Shown in pieces: positions 25,567 through 34,001 of a stretch of 64,000 bases of DNA. A program made the translations under genes and the position numbers. Source of the DNA: Streptomyces cellostaticus (GTDB lineage: Bacteria; Actinomycetota; Actinomycetes; Streptomycetales; Streptomycetaceae); contig NZ_KQ948041.1 in the NCBI RefSeq assembly GCF_001513965.1, positions 1 through 64,000 on the forward strand, given 5' to 3'. Position 1 is the stretch's first letter, and every line of letters starts with the position of its first letter. A model generated the notes under the pieces. It ran no database searches, was not told where the DNA came from, and worked only from the letters and a program-made list of their open reading frames with translations.

Positions 25567-25581
25567 CTGACGAGTCGTCAG
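25567..25581. promoter_or_regulatory. regulon operator, copy 2 (CTGACGAGTCGTCAG)
   Basis: A perfect 7-1-7 palindrome, 24 bp upstream of the LLM gene start at 25542. Confidence 0.78.
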
Positions 25582-25630
25582 TTTCTCTCTGTCGGCCGAC
25601 TGTCGCACCGGCTGACGTGACCGTCAATAG

Positions 25631-25645
25631 CTGACGGTTCGTCAG
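25631..25645. promoter_or_regulatory. regulon operator, copy 3 (CTGACGGTTCGTCAG)
   Basis: A 6-3-6 palindrome 64 bp upstream of copy 2 (start to start). Both lie in the 109-bp gap before the SDR stop at 25652. A degenerate relative, CTGACGTGACCGTCA, lies between them. Confidence 0.75.
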
Positions 25646-25651
25646 CTCGGC

Positions 25652-26422
25652 TCAGATGACACTGACCCCCGCCAGCCAGCCCCCGTCGATCACGAACGGC
25701 TGCCCGGTGATGTACGAGGAGTCCTCCGAGGTCAGGAAGAGGGCCAGCCGGGCCACCTCCTCCGGCTGCCCGACCCGCCCCAGCGGCACGAGCTTGCGGT
25801 ACAGCTCGTCCAGGGCCCGGCTCATCTCCTCCGGGTCCGCGCCGGGGTCCAGCCGGGCCGGGTTGGACATCGCGGTGTCGATGGCGCCCGGGCAGATGGC
25901 GTTGACCCGGATCCGCCTGCTCGCCAGCTCCAGCGCGGCCACCCGGGTCAGCCCGAGCACGGCGTGCTTGGTGGCGGCATAGGTGCCCACGGCCGCCATC
26001 CCGGTGAGCGCGGTGTAGGAGGCGGTGTTGACGATGGTCCCGCCGTCCGTCATCTCCGGCACGACGGCCTTCATCCCCAGGAAGCAGCCGACCTGGTTGA
26101 CCTGCACGACCTGCATGAACTCGTCGAGAGGGGTGTCCACCAGCGCGTTGAAACGCAGGATGCCCGCGTTGTTGACCAGCCCGTCGATACGCCCGTACGC
26201 CTGCTTGACGGCGCCGACGGCCTCCCGCCAGCCGTCCTCCGTGCCCACGTCGAGATGGACGTACAGGGCCCCGATCTCCTTGGCCAGGGCCTCCCCCTGG
26301 TCGTCCAGCACATCCGCGACGACGATCCGCGCACCCTCCTCCCGGAAGAGCCGCGCCTCCTGCTCGCCCTGTCCGCGCGCCGCCCCGGTGATGACGACGA
26401 CCCGCCCGTCCAGCTTGCCCAT
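25652..26422 (-). CDS. SDR family oxidoreductase
   Basis: A 256-residue short-chain dehydrogenase. Cofactor loop TGAARGQG (residues 12-19), NNAG near 88, catalytic Ser in NTASYT and YAATK give a complete active site. The C-terminal SSYITGQPFVIDGGWLAG is standard. It is probably a hydroxyacyl or hydroxysteroid-type dehydrogenase. It is the third gene of the operon started by the amidohydrolase at 28614; its GAGGAG site lies inside the end of the LLM gene. Confidence 0.92.
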   Translation of the reverse strand: MGKLDGRVVVITGAARGQGEQEARLFREEGARIVVADVLDDQGEALAKEIGALYVHLDVGTEDGWREAVGAVKQAYGRIDGLVNNAGILRFNALVDTPLDEFMQVVQVNQVGCFLGMKAVVPEMTDGGTIVNTASYTALTGMAAVGTYAATKHAVLGLTRVAALELASRRIRVNAICPGAIDTAMSNPARLDPGADPEEMSRALDELYRKLVPLGRVGQPEEVARLALFLTSEDSSYITGQPFVIDGGWLAGVSVI

Positions 26423-26431
26423 GTCCGCTCC

Positions 26432-27358
26432 TCAGTCCAGCCGGGGCGCGACCTCGGCCCCGAACGCGCCGATCTGGTCGATGAGTTCGCTGCGGCTCCG
26501 GCTGCGGAACCGCACCTGGATCTGGTGCACGCCCATCGCGCGGTACGCCCGCAGCGATGCGGCGATCTCCTCCGGCGCCCCGCTGAGCGTGCGCCGCCCG
26601 ACGTCCCAGCCGGCCCGCCCGACGTACAGGGGCTCGGTGATGGCGCCGACGGTGAGGGGCGCCTCGATGCCCGCTTCCTCCCGCAGGGCCTTGAGGCGGC
26701 CGATCCGGTCGGGCAGCCGGTCCCGTGGATCCCCCTGCGGCAGCCAGCCGTCCCCCTTCAGGGCGGCCCGGCGGACGGCGGCGGGCGAGGAGCCCCCGAT
26801 CCAGATCGGGACGTGCTCCTGCGCGGGCCGGGGCCGCTGCCCCAGATCGGCGAAGTCGTACAGCTTGCCGTGGTGCTCGGGGAACTCCTCGGGCCCGAGG
26901 GCGGACCGCAGCGCGTCGATCGCCTCGTCGAGAACGGCCCCGCGCCGATCGAAGTCCACGTCCAGTACCTCGAACTCCTCGCGCACATGCCCGGCCCCGA
27001 CCCCGAGGACGAGCCGCCCTCCGGAGAGATGGTCGAGGGTGGCGTACTGCTTGGCGCTGAGCAGGGGATGCCGAAGGCCCACGACGGCCACGTGGCTGAG
27101 CAGCCGGACGCGCTCGGTGACGGCGGCGAGGTGGGCGAGGGTGGCGACCGGGTCGTACCAGACGGTGCTCATCGCCGGGGCCAGGCGGCGCGGGATGGCC
27201 ACGTGGTCGCAGCAGGCCAGGTACGCGAACCCGGCCCGGTCCACGGCCCGGGCGGTCTCGACCAGGTCGGCGGGCCCGGCGGCGGCTTCCCAGCGCTCCG
27301 TGTAGAGGGTGCTCTGCGACTGGACGGGCAGCTGGATGCCGTAGGCGAGGCGGCTCAC
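26432..27358 (-). CDS. LLM class F420-type oxidoreductase
   Basis: A 308-residue luciferase-like TIM barrel. AYLACCDHVAIPR (about residues 45-57), YATLDHLSGGRLVLGVGAGH (about 105-124) and IWIGGSSPAAVRRAAL (about 184-199) are typical of the F420-dependent branch. The C-terminal GVHQIQVRFRSRSRSEL contains a basic stretch. The GTG start at 27358 overlaps the stop of the upstream amidohydrolase (GTGA). It likely reduces an unsaturated or keto intermediate in the same pathway. Confidence 0.88.
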   Translation of the reverse strand: MSRLAYGIQLPVQSQSTLYTERWEAAAGPADLVETARAVDRAGFAYLACCDHVAIPRRLAPAMSTVWYDPVATLAHLAAVTERVRLLSHVAVVGLRHPLLSAKQYATLDHLSGGRLVLGVGAGHVREEFEVLDVDFDRRGAVLDEAIDALRSALGPEEFPEHHGKLYDFADLGQRPRPAQEHVPIWIGGSSPAAVRRAALKGDGWLPQGDPRDRLPDRIGRLKALREEAGIEAPLTVGAITEPLYVGRAGWDVGRRTLSGAPEEIAASLRAYRAMGVHQIQVRFRSRSRSELIDQIGAFGAEVAPRLD

Positions 27359-28614
27359 CGGGCCCCCTTCCAGAGCCCGTCCTCCGTGAGCCCCAGCAGC
27401 TCGATGGCGTTCCCCCGCACGATCCGCTCCACCACATCCTGCGCCAGATGCCCCATCTGCGCCTCGCCGACCTCGCGGGACTTGGGCCAGGTGGAGTCGG
27501 AGTGGGGGTAGTCGGTCTCGTACAGGACATTGCCGACGCCGATGGAGTCGAGGTTCCTGAGCCCGAAGGCGTCGTCGAAGAAGCAGCCGTAGACATGCCC
27601 GGCGAACAGCTCGGACGGCGGCCGGTGGACCTTGCCGGCGACCCCGCCCCAGCCCCGGTTCTCCTCCCAGACCACGTCCGCACGCTCCAGGATGTACGGG
27701 ATCCACCCGATCTGTCCCTCGGCGTACATGATCCGGAGGTTCGGGAAGCGCTCGAACTTCCCGCTCATCAGCCAGTCCACCATCGAGAAGCAGCAGTTGG
27801 CGAAGGTGATGGTGGAGCCGACGGCGGGCGGGGCGTCGGCGGAGGTGGAGGGCATCCGGCTGCTGGAGCCGATGTGCATGGCGACGACCGTGCCGGTCTC
27901 GTCGCAGGCCGCGAGGAACGGGTCCCAGTCGTCGGTGTGGACGGACGGCAGGCCCAGGTGCGGGGGTATCTCGGAGAAGGCGACGGCCCGGACCCCGCGC
28001 GCGGCGTTGCGCCGGACTTCCTGGGCCGCGAGGTGGGCGTCCCACAGCGGGATGAGGGTGAGGGGGATGAGCCGCCCGTGCGCCTTCGGCCCGCACCACT
28101 CCTCCACCATCCAGTCGTTGTAGGCGCGGACGCAGAGCAGGGCGAGGTCCCGGTCCCGGGCCTCGGTGAAGGTCTGGCCGCAGAAGCGGGGGAAGGTGGG
28201 GAAGCAGAGGGCGGACTGGACGTGGTTGACGTCCATGTCGGCGAGGCGCTGGGGAACGTCGTACGACCCCGCCCTCATCTGGTCGTACGTGATGACCTCG
28301 AGCTTGATGTCGTCCCTGCTGTACCCGACGGCGGTGTCGAGCCGGGTGAGGGGCCGGTGCAGGTCCTCGTACACCCACCAGTCGCCGACCGGGCCGCTGT
28401 CGCCCGGCTCACCCATGACGGGCTTGAACCGACCGCCCAGGAAGGTCATTTCCTTCAGCGGGGCGCGGACGATCCGTGGCCCGGTGTCCAGGTACTTCTT
28501 CGGGAGCCGGTCCTGCCAGACGTGTGCGGGCTCCACCGTGTGGTCGTCGACGGAGATGATCCGGGGGAAGTCGCCGCCCGGAACGTCGCTCGGAAAGTCG
28601 CTCTGGGTGTCCAT
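27355..28614 (-). CDS. amidohydrolase family protein (ACMSD-like)
   Basis: A 419-residue metal-dependent hydrolase of the amidohydrolase_2 type. It begins MDTQSDFPSD, with IISVDDHTVEP (usual HxH weakened to DDHT), VAMHIGSSS near residue 230, and the late YETDYPHSDSTWP that carries the metal-binding Asp region. This branch is common in actinobacterial steroid-type catabolic clusters, where it may open rings or cleave C-C bonds by decarboxylase-like chemistry. A GTG at 28623 is an alternative start three codons longer. The operator at 28636 lies 21 bp upstream. Confidence 0.85.
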   Translation of the reverse strand: MDTQSDFPSDVPGGDFPRIISVDDHTVEPAHVWQDRLPKKYLDTGPRIVRAPLKEMTFLGGRFKPVMGEPGDSGPVGDWWVYEDLHRPLTRLDTAVGYSRDDIKLEVITYDQMRAGSYDVPQRLADMDVNHVQSALCFPTFPRFCGQTFTEARDRDLALLCVRAYNDWMVEEWCGPKAHGRLIPLTLIPLWDAHLAAQEVRRNAARGVRAVAFSEIPPHLGLPSVHTDDWDPFLAACDETGTVVAMHIGSSSRMPSTSADAPPAVGSTITFANCCFSMVDWLMSGKFERFPNLRIMYAEGQIGWIPYILERADVVWEENRGWGGVAGKVHRPPSELFAGHVYGCFFDDAFGLRNLDSIGVGNVLYETDYPHSDSTWPKSREVGEAQMGHLAQDVVERIVRGNAIELLGLTEDGLWKGAR

Positions 28615-28635
28615 GGCGCTCACCGTAGCGCCGAT

Positions 28636-28650
28636 CTGACGACCCGTCAG
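28636..28650. promoter_or_regulatory. regulon operator, copy 4 (CTGACGACCCGTCAG)
   Basis: A 6-3-6 palindrome 21 bp upstream of the ATG at 28614. It controls the amidohydrolase-LLM-SDR operon. The divergent afsR gene starts 153 bp away and probably has its own promoter. Confidence 0.75.
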
Positions 28651-28803
28651 CTAGTGGGGTCGGCCGACTGTGTGCGAAGACCGTGTGAGGACCTTGTGTG
28701 CTGAGGTGTGCCGGTCTGTGATCGGCGTCTCCCACGGCTGACGCAACCGCCCCGAACAAGGCAAACTGACGGAGTTGTTCGTGATGCCTAGGGGGACGAA
28801 CGC

Positions 28804-31776
28804 ATGGACGGTGGACCGCGAGTACCTGAGCAGCGGCGTTCCGGCTCCGCGGCCATCGCGGAGCCGGCGGCGTTGCGCTTCAGCGTGCTCGGTCCGGTGC
28901 GGGCCTGGCGCGGCGAGGAGACGCTGAACACCGGCTCCCCGCAGCAGCGCGCCCTGCTGGCCGCCCTGCTGCTGCGCGAGGGCCGTACAGCGACGGCGGC
29001 CGAGCTCATCGACGCGCTGTGGGGCACGGAGCCGCCGTCCCAGGCGCTGGCGGCGGTACGCACGTACGCGTCCCGGCTGCGCAAGGTGCTGGACCCCGGG
29101 GTCCTGGTGAGCGAGTCGGGCGGCTACGCCGTACGTGCGCCGGGCGAGGGCGCGCTGGACCTGGCGGTGGCACAGGATCTGGCGGCGGAGGCGGAGAAGG
29201 CGCGCAGTGCCGGGGATCTGTGCCAGGCACGGAAGCTGCTGAAACGCGCCCTTGGACTGTGGGACGGGGAGCCACTGGCGGGCGTACCCGGCCCCTACGC
29301 CGACGCACAGCGGGTCCGCCTGGAGGAGTGGCGTCTCCAGCTCCTCGAATCCCGTCTGGACATGGACCTGGAGCAGGGCTGCCACGCGGAGGCGGTCTCG
29401 GAGCTGACGGCCCTGACGGCGGCGCACCCGCTCCGTGAGCGCCTGCGCGAACTGCTCATGCTGGCGCTGTACCGGAGCGGGCGGCAGGCCGAGGCCCTCG
29501 CGGTGTACGCGGACACCCGCCGCCTGCTGGCGGAGGAGCTGGGCGTGGACCCGCGACCGGGCCTGCGGGAGCTGCAGCAACGCATCCTCCAGGCGGACCC
29601 GGCCCTGGCGGAGCCCTCCGCCCCGGCCGCGGAGCCTGCCAAGGTCGCGGTGCGCCCGGCCCAGCTTCCGGCCTCCGTCCCCGACTTCACGGGACGTTCG
29701 GCCTTCGTCTCCGAACTGAGCGAGGTGCTGGCGTCGGCGTCCGAGGCGGCGGCCGAGGGCCGGGTGATGGCGGTGTCGGCGCTGGCCGGGATCGGGGGCG
29801 TGGGCAAGACGACGCTGGCGGTGCACGTCGCGCACCGGGCGCGCCCGGCCTTCCCGGACGGGCAGCTGTACGTGGACTTGCAGGGGGCCGGGCCGCGCCC
29901 GGCGGAACCGGAGACGGTACTCGGCTCGTTCCTGCGCGCGCTGGGCACGGCGGACTCGGCGATCCCGGACTCCCTGGAGGAGCGCGCGGCCCTGTACCGG
30001 TCCGTACTGGACGGCCGCCGGGTCCTGGTCCTGCTGGACAACGCGAAGGACGCGGCCCAGGTACGGCCACTGCTGCCCGGCACGGAGGGCTGTGCGGCGC
30101 TGGTGACCTCCCGGATCCGGATGGTGGACCTGGCCGGGGCCCACCTGGTGGACCTGGACGTGATGTCGCCGGACGAGGCGCTCGCCCTGTTCACGAAGAT
30201 CGTGGGCGAGGAGCGGGTGCGGGCGGAACGCGAGGCCGCACTGGACGTCGTGGCCGCCTGCGGCTTCCTTCCCCTGGCGATCCGTATCGCGGCGTCCCGG
30301 CTGGCCGCTCGGCGGACGTGGACGGTATCGGTGCTGGCGGCAAAGCTGGCCGACGGTCGGCGCCGGCTGGACGAGCTCCAGGCGGGCGACCTGGCGGTGA
30401 AGGCGACCTTCGATCTGGGGTACGGGCAGCTGGAGCCGGCCCAGGCCCGCGCCTTCCGCCTGCTGGGCCTGGCCGACGGCCCGGACATGTCCCTCGCCGC
30501 CGCGGCGGCGGTCCTCGACCTTCCGCCGGAGGAGACGGAGGACCTGCTGGAGTCCCTCGTCGACACGTCACTGCTGGAGTCGGCGGCGCCGGGACGCTAC
30601 CGCTTCCATGACCTGGTACGGCTCTACGCGCGTGCCTGTGCGGAGAGGGACGAGCGGCCGCCCAGTGAGCGGGAGGCCGCCATGTCGCGGTTGCTGGACT
30701 TCTATCTGGCCACGGCGGCGGGGGTCTATGCGATCGAGCGGCCGGGGGACCGACTGGTGGATCACCTGGAGAAGACCGGTGTCTCCGGCCTGGTCTTCGC
30801 CGACCGCCACGCCGCCCGGGACTGGCTCTACGCCGAGGCGGTACCGCTTCTGGCCTGCGTACGGCAGTCCTCCAGCGGGACTTCGCTGTGGCGCGCCGTC
30901 GACCTGCTGTGGGCGGCGGTCGACCTCGCGGAGTCGGGCGCCAACTTCAAGGAGTACGAGGCAGCCGGCACAGCCTTGCGCGACGCCTCCCACGCCGCGT
31001 CCGACATACGGGCCGAAGGCCGAGCCATGCTGGTACTGGCCAACGCACGCCACTGGTCAGGGCAGTTCGCCCAGGCGTACGAAGAGGCCCGGCAGGCCCT
31101 CGCCCTGTCGGAGGCCGCCGACGATCCGCTGCCATGCTGCTGGGCCGCGAACATCCTCGGAGTCTTCGCGTACTACCAGGGTCGCTACGCCGAGGGCGAG
31201 GAGTTCCTGGAGCGTGCCATCGCGGACTTCCGCGCATGCGGCGACCTGTCCGGCGCGGCGGCGGCGCTGTGCAACCTCTCACGTCTGCATCTGCAGACGG
31301 GCCGGGCCGACAGCGCGGTTCACCTCGCGCGGCAGGGCACCGAGATGTACGAGGAACTGGGACACTCCCTGAAGGCGGCCAACGGCCACTACGCCCTGGG
31401 GCTGGCCCTCGGCAAGAGCGGTCAACTGGCCGATGCCAGTTCGCATCTGGGTCAGGCCCTGCTCGTCTTCCGCGCCAGCAGACAGCGCCTGTGGGAGGGG
31501 ATGACCCTCTTCCGGCTCGCCGAAGCGGACCTGCTCGCCCAGCGTCCGGCCCAGGCCGCCGCCAACGCCGAGATGGCCCTGACACCGCTCAAGGAAATCG
31601 GCGGCGAGTGGCGGCGCGGCAACGTGCTGACCGTACTCGGGAGGGCACTGAACGGGATCGGACACACGGGCAGGGCTCAGGTCTGCTGGCGCGAGGCGCT
31701 GGAGATCTACCAACGGCTGAACTCCCCGGAGGCCGCGGAGGTTCAGGCGCTCCTGGCACCGGCCGCCGCGGCCTGA
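28804..31776 (+). CDS. afsR: AfsR, SARP-type global regulator with NB-ARC and TPR domains
   Basis: A 990-residue regulator of secondary metabolism. It has an OmpR-like winged helix (about residues 25-110), a bacterial transcriptional activator domain (about 115-265, ending GVDPRPGLRELQQ), an NB-ARC ATPase with Walker A GIGGVGKT (329-336) and VLVLLDNAKDA near 404, then TPRs to the end. The start MDGGPRVPEQRRSGSA and overall sequence match my memory of Streptomyces coelicolor AfsR (about 993 residues). AfsR is phosphorylated by AfsK and activates afsS. Both partners are in this window, with afsS directly downstream. The ATG follows a GGGGGA site. Confidence 0.93.
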   Translation: MDGGPRVPEQRRSGSAAIAEPAALRFSVLGPVRAWRGEETLNTGSPQQRALLAALLLREGRTATAAELIDALWGTEPPSQALAAVRTYASRLRKVLDPGVLVSESGGYAVRAPGEGALDLAVAQDLAAEAEKARSAGDLCQARKLLKRALGLWDGEPLAGVPGPYADAQRVRLEEWRLQLLESRLDMDLEQGCHAEAVSELTALTAAHPLRERLRELLMLALYRSGRQAEALAVYADTRRLLAEELGVDPRPGLRELQQRILQADPALAEPSAPAAEPAKVAVRPAQLPASVPDFTGRSAFVSELSEVLASASEAAAEGRVMAVSALAGIGGVGKTTLAVHVAHRARPAFPDGQLYVDLQGAGPRPAEPETVLGSFLRALGTADSAIPDSLEERAALYRSVLDGRRVLVLLDNAKDAAQVRPLLPGTEGCAALVTSRIRMVDLAGAHLVDLDVMSPDEALALFTKIVGEERVRAEREAALDVVAACGFLPLAIRIAASRLAARRTWTVSVLAAKLADGRRRLDELQAGDLAVKATFDLGYGQLEPAQARAFRLLGLADGPDMSLAAAAAVLDLPPEETEDLLESLVDTSLLESAAPGRYRFHDLVRLYARACAERDERPPSEREAAMSRLLDFYLATAAGVYAIERPGDRLVDHLEKTGVSGLVFADRHAARDWLYAEAVPLLACVRQSSSGTSLWRAVDLLWAAVDLAESGANFKEYEAAGTALRDASHAASDIRAEGRAMLVLANARHWSGQFAQAYEEARQALALSEAADDPLPCCWAANILGVFAYYQGRYAEGEEFLERAIADFRACGDLSGAAAALCNLSRLHLQTGRADSAVHLARQGTEMYEELGHSLKAANGHYALGLALGKSGQLADASSHLGQALLVFRASRQRLWEGMTLFRLAEADLLAQRPAQAAANAEMALTPLKEIGGEWRRGNVLTVLGRALNGIGHTGRAQVCWREALEIYQRLNSPEAAEVQALLAPAAAA

Positions 31777-31793
31777 CCTGGGCGCTGTCACAG

Positions 31794-31813
31794 CGTTCAT
31801 CGATCGTTTATCG
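31794..31813 (+). promoter_or_regulatory. candidate AfsR/PhoP-type direct repeat upstream of afsS
   Basis: CGTTCATCG (31794-31802) and CGTTTATCG (31805-31813) are direct repeats with an 11-bp spacing, the usual pitch for SARP and PhoP binding. In S. coelicolor AfsR and PhoP bind the afsS promoter at such repeats. The distance to the afsS-like start (about 180 bp) is longer than expected unless the leader is long. Confidence 0.5.
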
Positions 31814-31818
31814 CCCCA

Positions 31819-31838
31819 CGGCAGTCTCATGACTGCCG
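31819..31838 (+). terminator. stem-loop CGGCAGTC-TCAT-GACTGCCG after afsR
   Basis: A perfect 8-bp stem with a 4-nt loop, 42 bp after the afsR stop. It could terminate afsR transcription. It has no T-run, as is common in Streptomyces. Confidence 0.5.
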
Positions 31839-31871
31839 GGCCGTCGTGTCGGGGGGCAGACGGACCAGCCA

Positions 31872-31886
31872 GTGAGACCGTCTCAC
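31872..31886. promoter_or_regulatory. palindrome GTGAGACCGTCTCAC
   Basis: A perfect 7-1-7 inverted repeat about 10 bp before a TAGAGT box (31895-31900), a reasonable -10 for the afsS-like gene. It could be an operator for a dimeric regulator. Confidence 0.45.
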
Positions 31887-31913
31887 TCGCGATCTAGAGT
31901 GGGCGACTCCAGC

Positions 31914-31953
31914 GGCCCATCCGGACACACTCGGGGGAGTGACCGGATGGGCC
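31914..31953 (+). promoter_or_regulatory. long leader stem-loop before afsS
   Basis: An 11-bp outer stem, GGCCCATCCGG with CCGGATGGGCC, encloses a second 5-bp stem, CACTC-GGGG-GAGTG. It lies between the probable -10 box and the afsS-like ATG at 31991, so it would be in the mRNA leader and may affect termination or mRNA stability. Confidence 0.5.
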
Positions 31954-31990
31954 CGCCACAGCTGTACGCAATCTCCAAGGGGAGCACCTG

Positions 31991-32215
31991 ATGAGCGACA
32001 TCACCAAGGACGAGCCGGTCGTCAAGCCGGACAACACGCACATCACCGATGCCAAGGCCGGCACCGAGGTCAAGCCGCTCAACACGCACATCACCGACGC
32101 CGAGGCCGGCACCGGCGTCAAGCCGCTCAACACCCACATCACCGACGCCAAGGCGGTGGCCGCCGACGGCACGGTGACTCCGGACAACACGCACATCACG
32201 TCCGAGCCCGCCTGA
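31991..32215 (+). CDS. afsS: AfsS-like small repeat protein
   Basis: A 74-residue hydrophilic protein built from repeats: KPDNTHITDAKAGTEV, KPLNTHITDAEAGTGV, KPLNTHITDAKAVAAD and a final TPDNTHIT. AfsS of S. coelicolor is a similarly short protein with TxDNH-type repeats, and lies directly downstream of afsR; AfsR activates its transcription, and AfsS stimulates antibiotic production by an unknown route. Position after afsR and the Asn-His repeat support the assignment. The repeat wording differs from what I recall for AfsS, so a divergent homologue is possible. The ribosome site is AAGGGGAG. Confidence 0.72.
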   Translation: MSDITKDEPVVKPDNTHITDAKAGTEVKPLNTHITDAEAGTGVKPLNTHITDAKAVAADGTVTPDNTHITSEPA

Positions 32216-32293
32216 TCCGGGTACGACGGGGGATATCGGCCGCGGCGGCGCGGAGGGGGAGCCGTCGCGGCCGAGGTGTGTCCGGAGCCTCGC

Positions 32294-33904
32294 TCACCCC
32301 GGTCCCCGCAACTCCCCCTTGACCACCTTGCCACTCGCGTTCCGCGGCAGTTCCGCCACGAACTCCACCGCTCTCGGCACCTTGTAGTTCGCCATCTCGC
32401 GGCGCGCCCAGGCGATCAGGTCGTCCCCGGTGAGTACCGAACCCGGGCGGCGGACGACGAACGCCTTGCCGACCTCGCCCAGTCGCGCGTCCGGTACGCC
32501 GATCACCGCGACGTCCGCCACATCCGGGTGTACGCCGAGCAGTTGCTCTATCTCCGCCGGGTACGCGTTGAAGCCGCCGGCTATGAACATGTCCTTGATC
32601 CGGTCCGTGATGCGCAGGTTGCCGGCCTCGTCCAGCACGCCCACGTCGCCCGTGCTCAGCCAGCCGTCCGGGGAGACCGCCTCGTCCGTGGCCGCCTGGT
32701 CCTCGTAGTAGCCGCGCATGACGTTGAAGCCCCGGACCAGTACCTCGCCGGGGGTGCCGGGCGGCACCGGTGTCCCCTCCGCGTCGGCCACCCTCACCTC
32801 CGTACCCGGGATCGCCCGGCCGGAGGTGGAAGCGATCACCGACGGGGCGTCGCCGCGGCGGCACATCGTGACCATGCCGCTGGCCTCCGAGAGGCCGTAC
32901 GCCGTCAGGACCGTCTCCACGCCGAGTTCACCGCGCAGGCGTTCCACCAACCGCAGCGGCACCACCGCCGCGCCCGTCACCACCAGGCGCAGGGAGGACA
33001 GGTCGTGGGCATGCCGGGAGGGGTGGTCCAGGAGTGACTGGTGGAGGGTCGGCGGGCCCGGCAGTACCGTCACCCGCTCCGCCGCCACGTTCGCCAGCGC
33101 CGTGTCCACGTTGAACACCGGCTGCGGGATCATCGTCGCCCCGCGCATCAGGCAGGCGATCACCCCGGCCTTGTAGCCGAAGGTGTGGAAGAAGGGGTTG
33201 ACGATCAGGTAGCGGTCCGTGCTGCGCAGGCCCGCCAGATCCGCCCAGATGCCGTACGCCGTCAGGGTCTGCTCATGGGTGATCATCGCGCCCTTGGGGC
33301 GGCCCGTCGTCCCCGAGGTGAAGACGATGTCCGACAGGGAGCCGCCGTCCAACTCCGCTCCGTGGCGGAGAACCTCGGACGACTCCACCCCCTCCCCGCC
33401 CGCCAGGAAGTCCTTCCAGGTGCGGAAGTCCTGTGGTGCGTCGTCCGCCAGGACCACCACCTGTTCCAGCGCCGGGAGGGCGGGCAGCGGCGTGCGGCGA
33501 CCGGTGCCGCAGGTGCCGTCGGATGGACCCGCCGCCCGCCGCAGCGACGCCACGTACGACGTGCCCAGGAACGTGCCCGTCACGAACAGCAGCCTCGCCC
33601 CGCTGCGGCGCAGTACGTCCGCCGCCTCCGCCCCCTTGAAGCGGGTGTTCAGCGGCACCAGCACCGCCCCCGCCGACACCGCGCCCAGTGCCGCGACGAT
33701 CCAGTCCAGGGAGTTGGGGGACCAGATCGCCACCCGGTCGCCGGCCCGGACTCCTCTCGCGATGCAGGCCGCCGCCGCACGTTCCACCCGGACGCCCAGT
33801 TCCGCGTACGTGATCCGTGTACGGCCCTCGACCACCGCCTCGGTGTCCCCGTACCGCTCGGCCGACCACCGCACCAGACGAGGAATGGTGCCCCAATCGC
33901 TCAC
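32294..33904 (-). CDS. AMP-dependent acyl-CoA synthetase (FadD3-like)
   Basis: A 536-residue adenylate-forming enzyme. It has the P-loop FTSGTTGRPKGAM near residue 195, the A5/A7 regions TAYGLSEASG and STGDVG, the hinge RITDRIKDMFIAGG and the catalytic Lys near the end in RNASGKVVKGEL. It should activate a carboxylic acid to its CoA thioester with ATP. Similar ligases start steroid-type degradation. It is divergent from the Ltp gene at 34002, with two regulon operators in the gap. It separates afsS from the Ltp operon. Confidence 0.92.
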   Translation of the reverse strand: MSDWGTIPRLVRWSAERYGDTEAVVEGRTRITYAELGVRVERAAAACIARGVRAGDRVAIWSPNSLDWIVAALGAVSAGAVLVPLNTRFKGAEAADVLRRSGARLLFVTGTFLGTSYVASLRRAAGPSDGTCGTGRRTPLPALPALEQVVVLADDAPQDFRTWKDFLAGGEGVESSEVLRHGAELDGGSLSDIVFTSGTTGRPKGAMITHEQTLTAYGIWADLAGLRSTDRYLIVNPFFHTFGYKAGVIACLMRGATMIPQPVFNVDTALANVAAERVTVLPGPPTLHQSLLDHPSRHAHDLSSLRLVVTGAAVVPLRLVERLRGELGVETVLTAYGLSEASGMVTMCRRGDAPSVIASTSGRAIPGTEVRVADAEGTPVPPGTPGEVLVRGFNVMRGYYEDQAATDEAVSPDGWLSTGDVGVLDEAGNLRITDRIKDMFIAGGFNAYPAEIEQLLGVHPDVADVAVIGVPDARLGEVGKAFVVRRPGSVLTGDDLIAWARREMANYKVPRAVEFVAELPRNASGKVVKGELRGPG

Positions 33905-33927
33905 AGCAGGCCTCCCCCCACCAGTAG

Positions 33928-33942
33928 CTGACTAACCGTCAG
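33928..33942. promoter_or_regulatory. regulon operator, copy 5 (CTGACTAACCGTCAG)
   Basis: CTGAC-N5-GTCAG in the divergent gap between the CoA ligase (33904) and the Ltp gene (34002). The left half lacks the usual G at position 6. Confidence 0.65.
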
Positions 33943-33954
33943 ATTAGCTGTAAC

Positions 33955-33969
33955 CTGACGGGCTGTCAG
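33955..33969. promoter_or_regulatory. regulon operator, copy 6 (CTGACGGGCTGTCAG)
   Basis: CTGAC-N5-GTCAG, 27 bp (start to start) from copy 5 in the same divergent gap. The two sites could serve one promoter each. Confidence 0.65.
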
Positions 33970-34001
33970 CACAGGGTCATCCGCGCGGAGGGGGACGCAC
34001 C

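Noticed and set aside
25612..25626. CTGACGTGACCGTCA between operator copies 2 and 3
   Set aside because: The right half is shifted by one base compared with the consensus. It may be a decayed site and was not counted.
31991..32215. RiPP precursor interpretation of the NTHIT repeat protein
   Set aside because: No modifying enzyme, peptidase or exporter is adjacent, and the position after afsR fits AfsS better.
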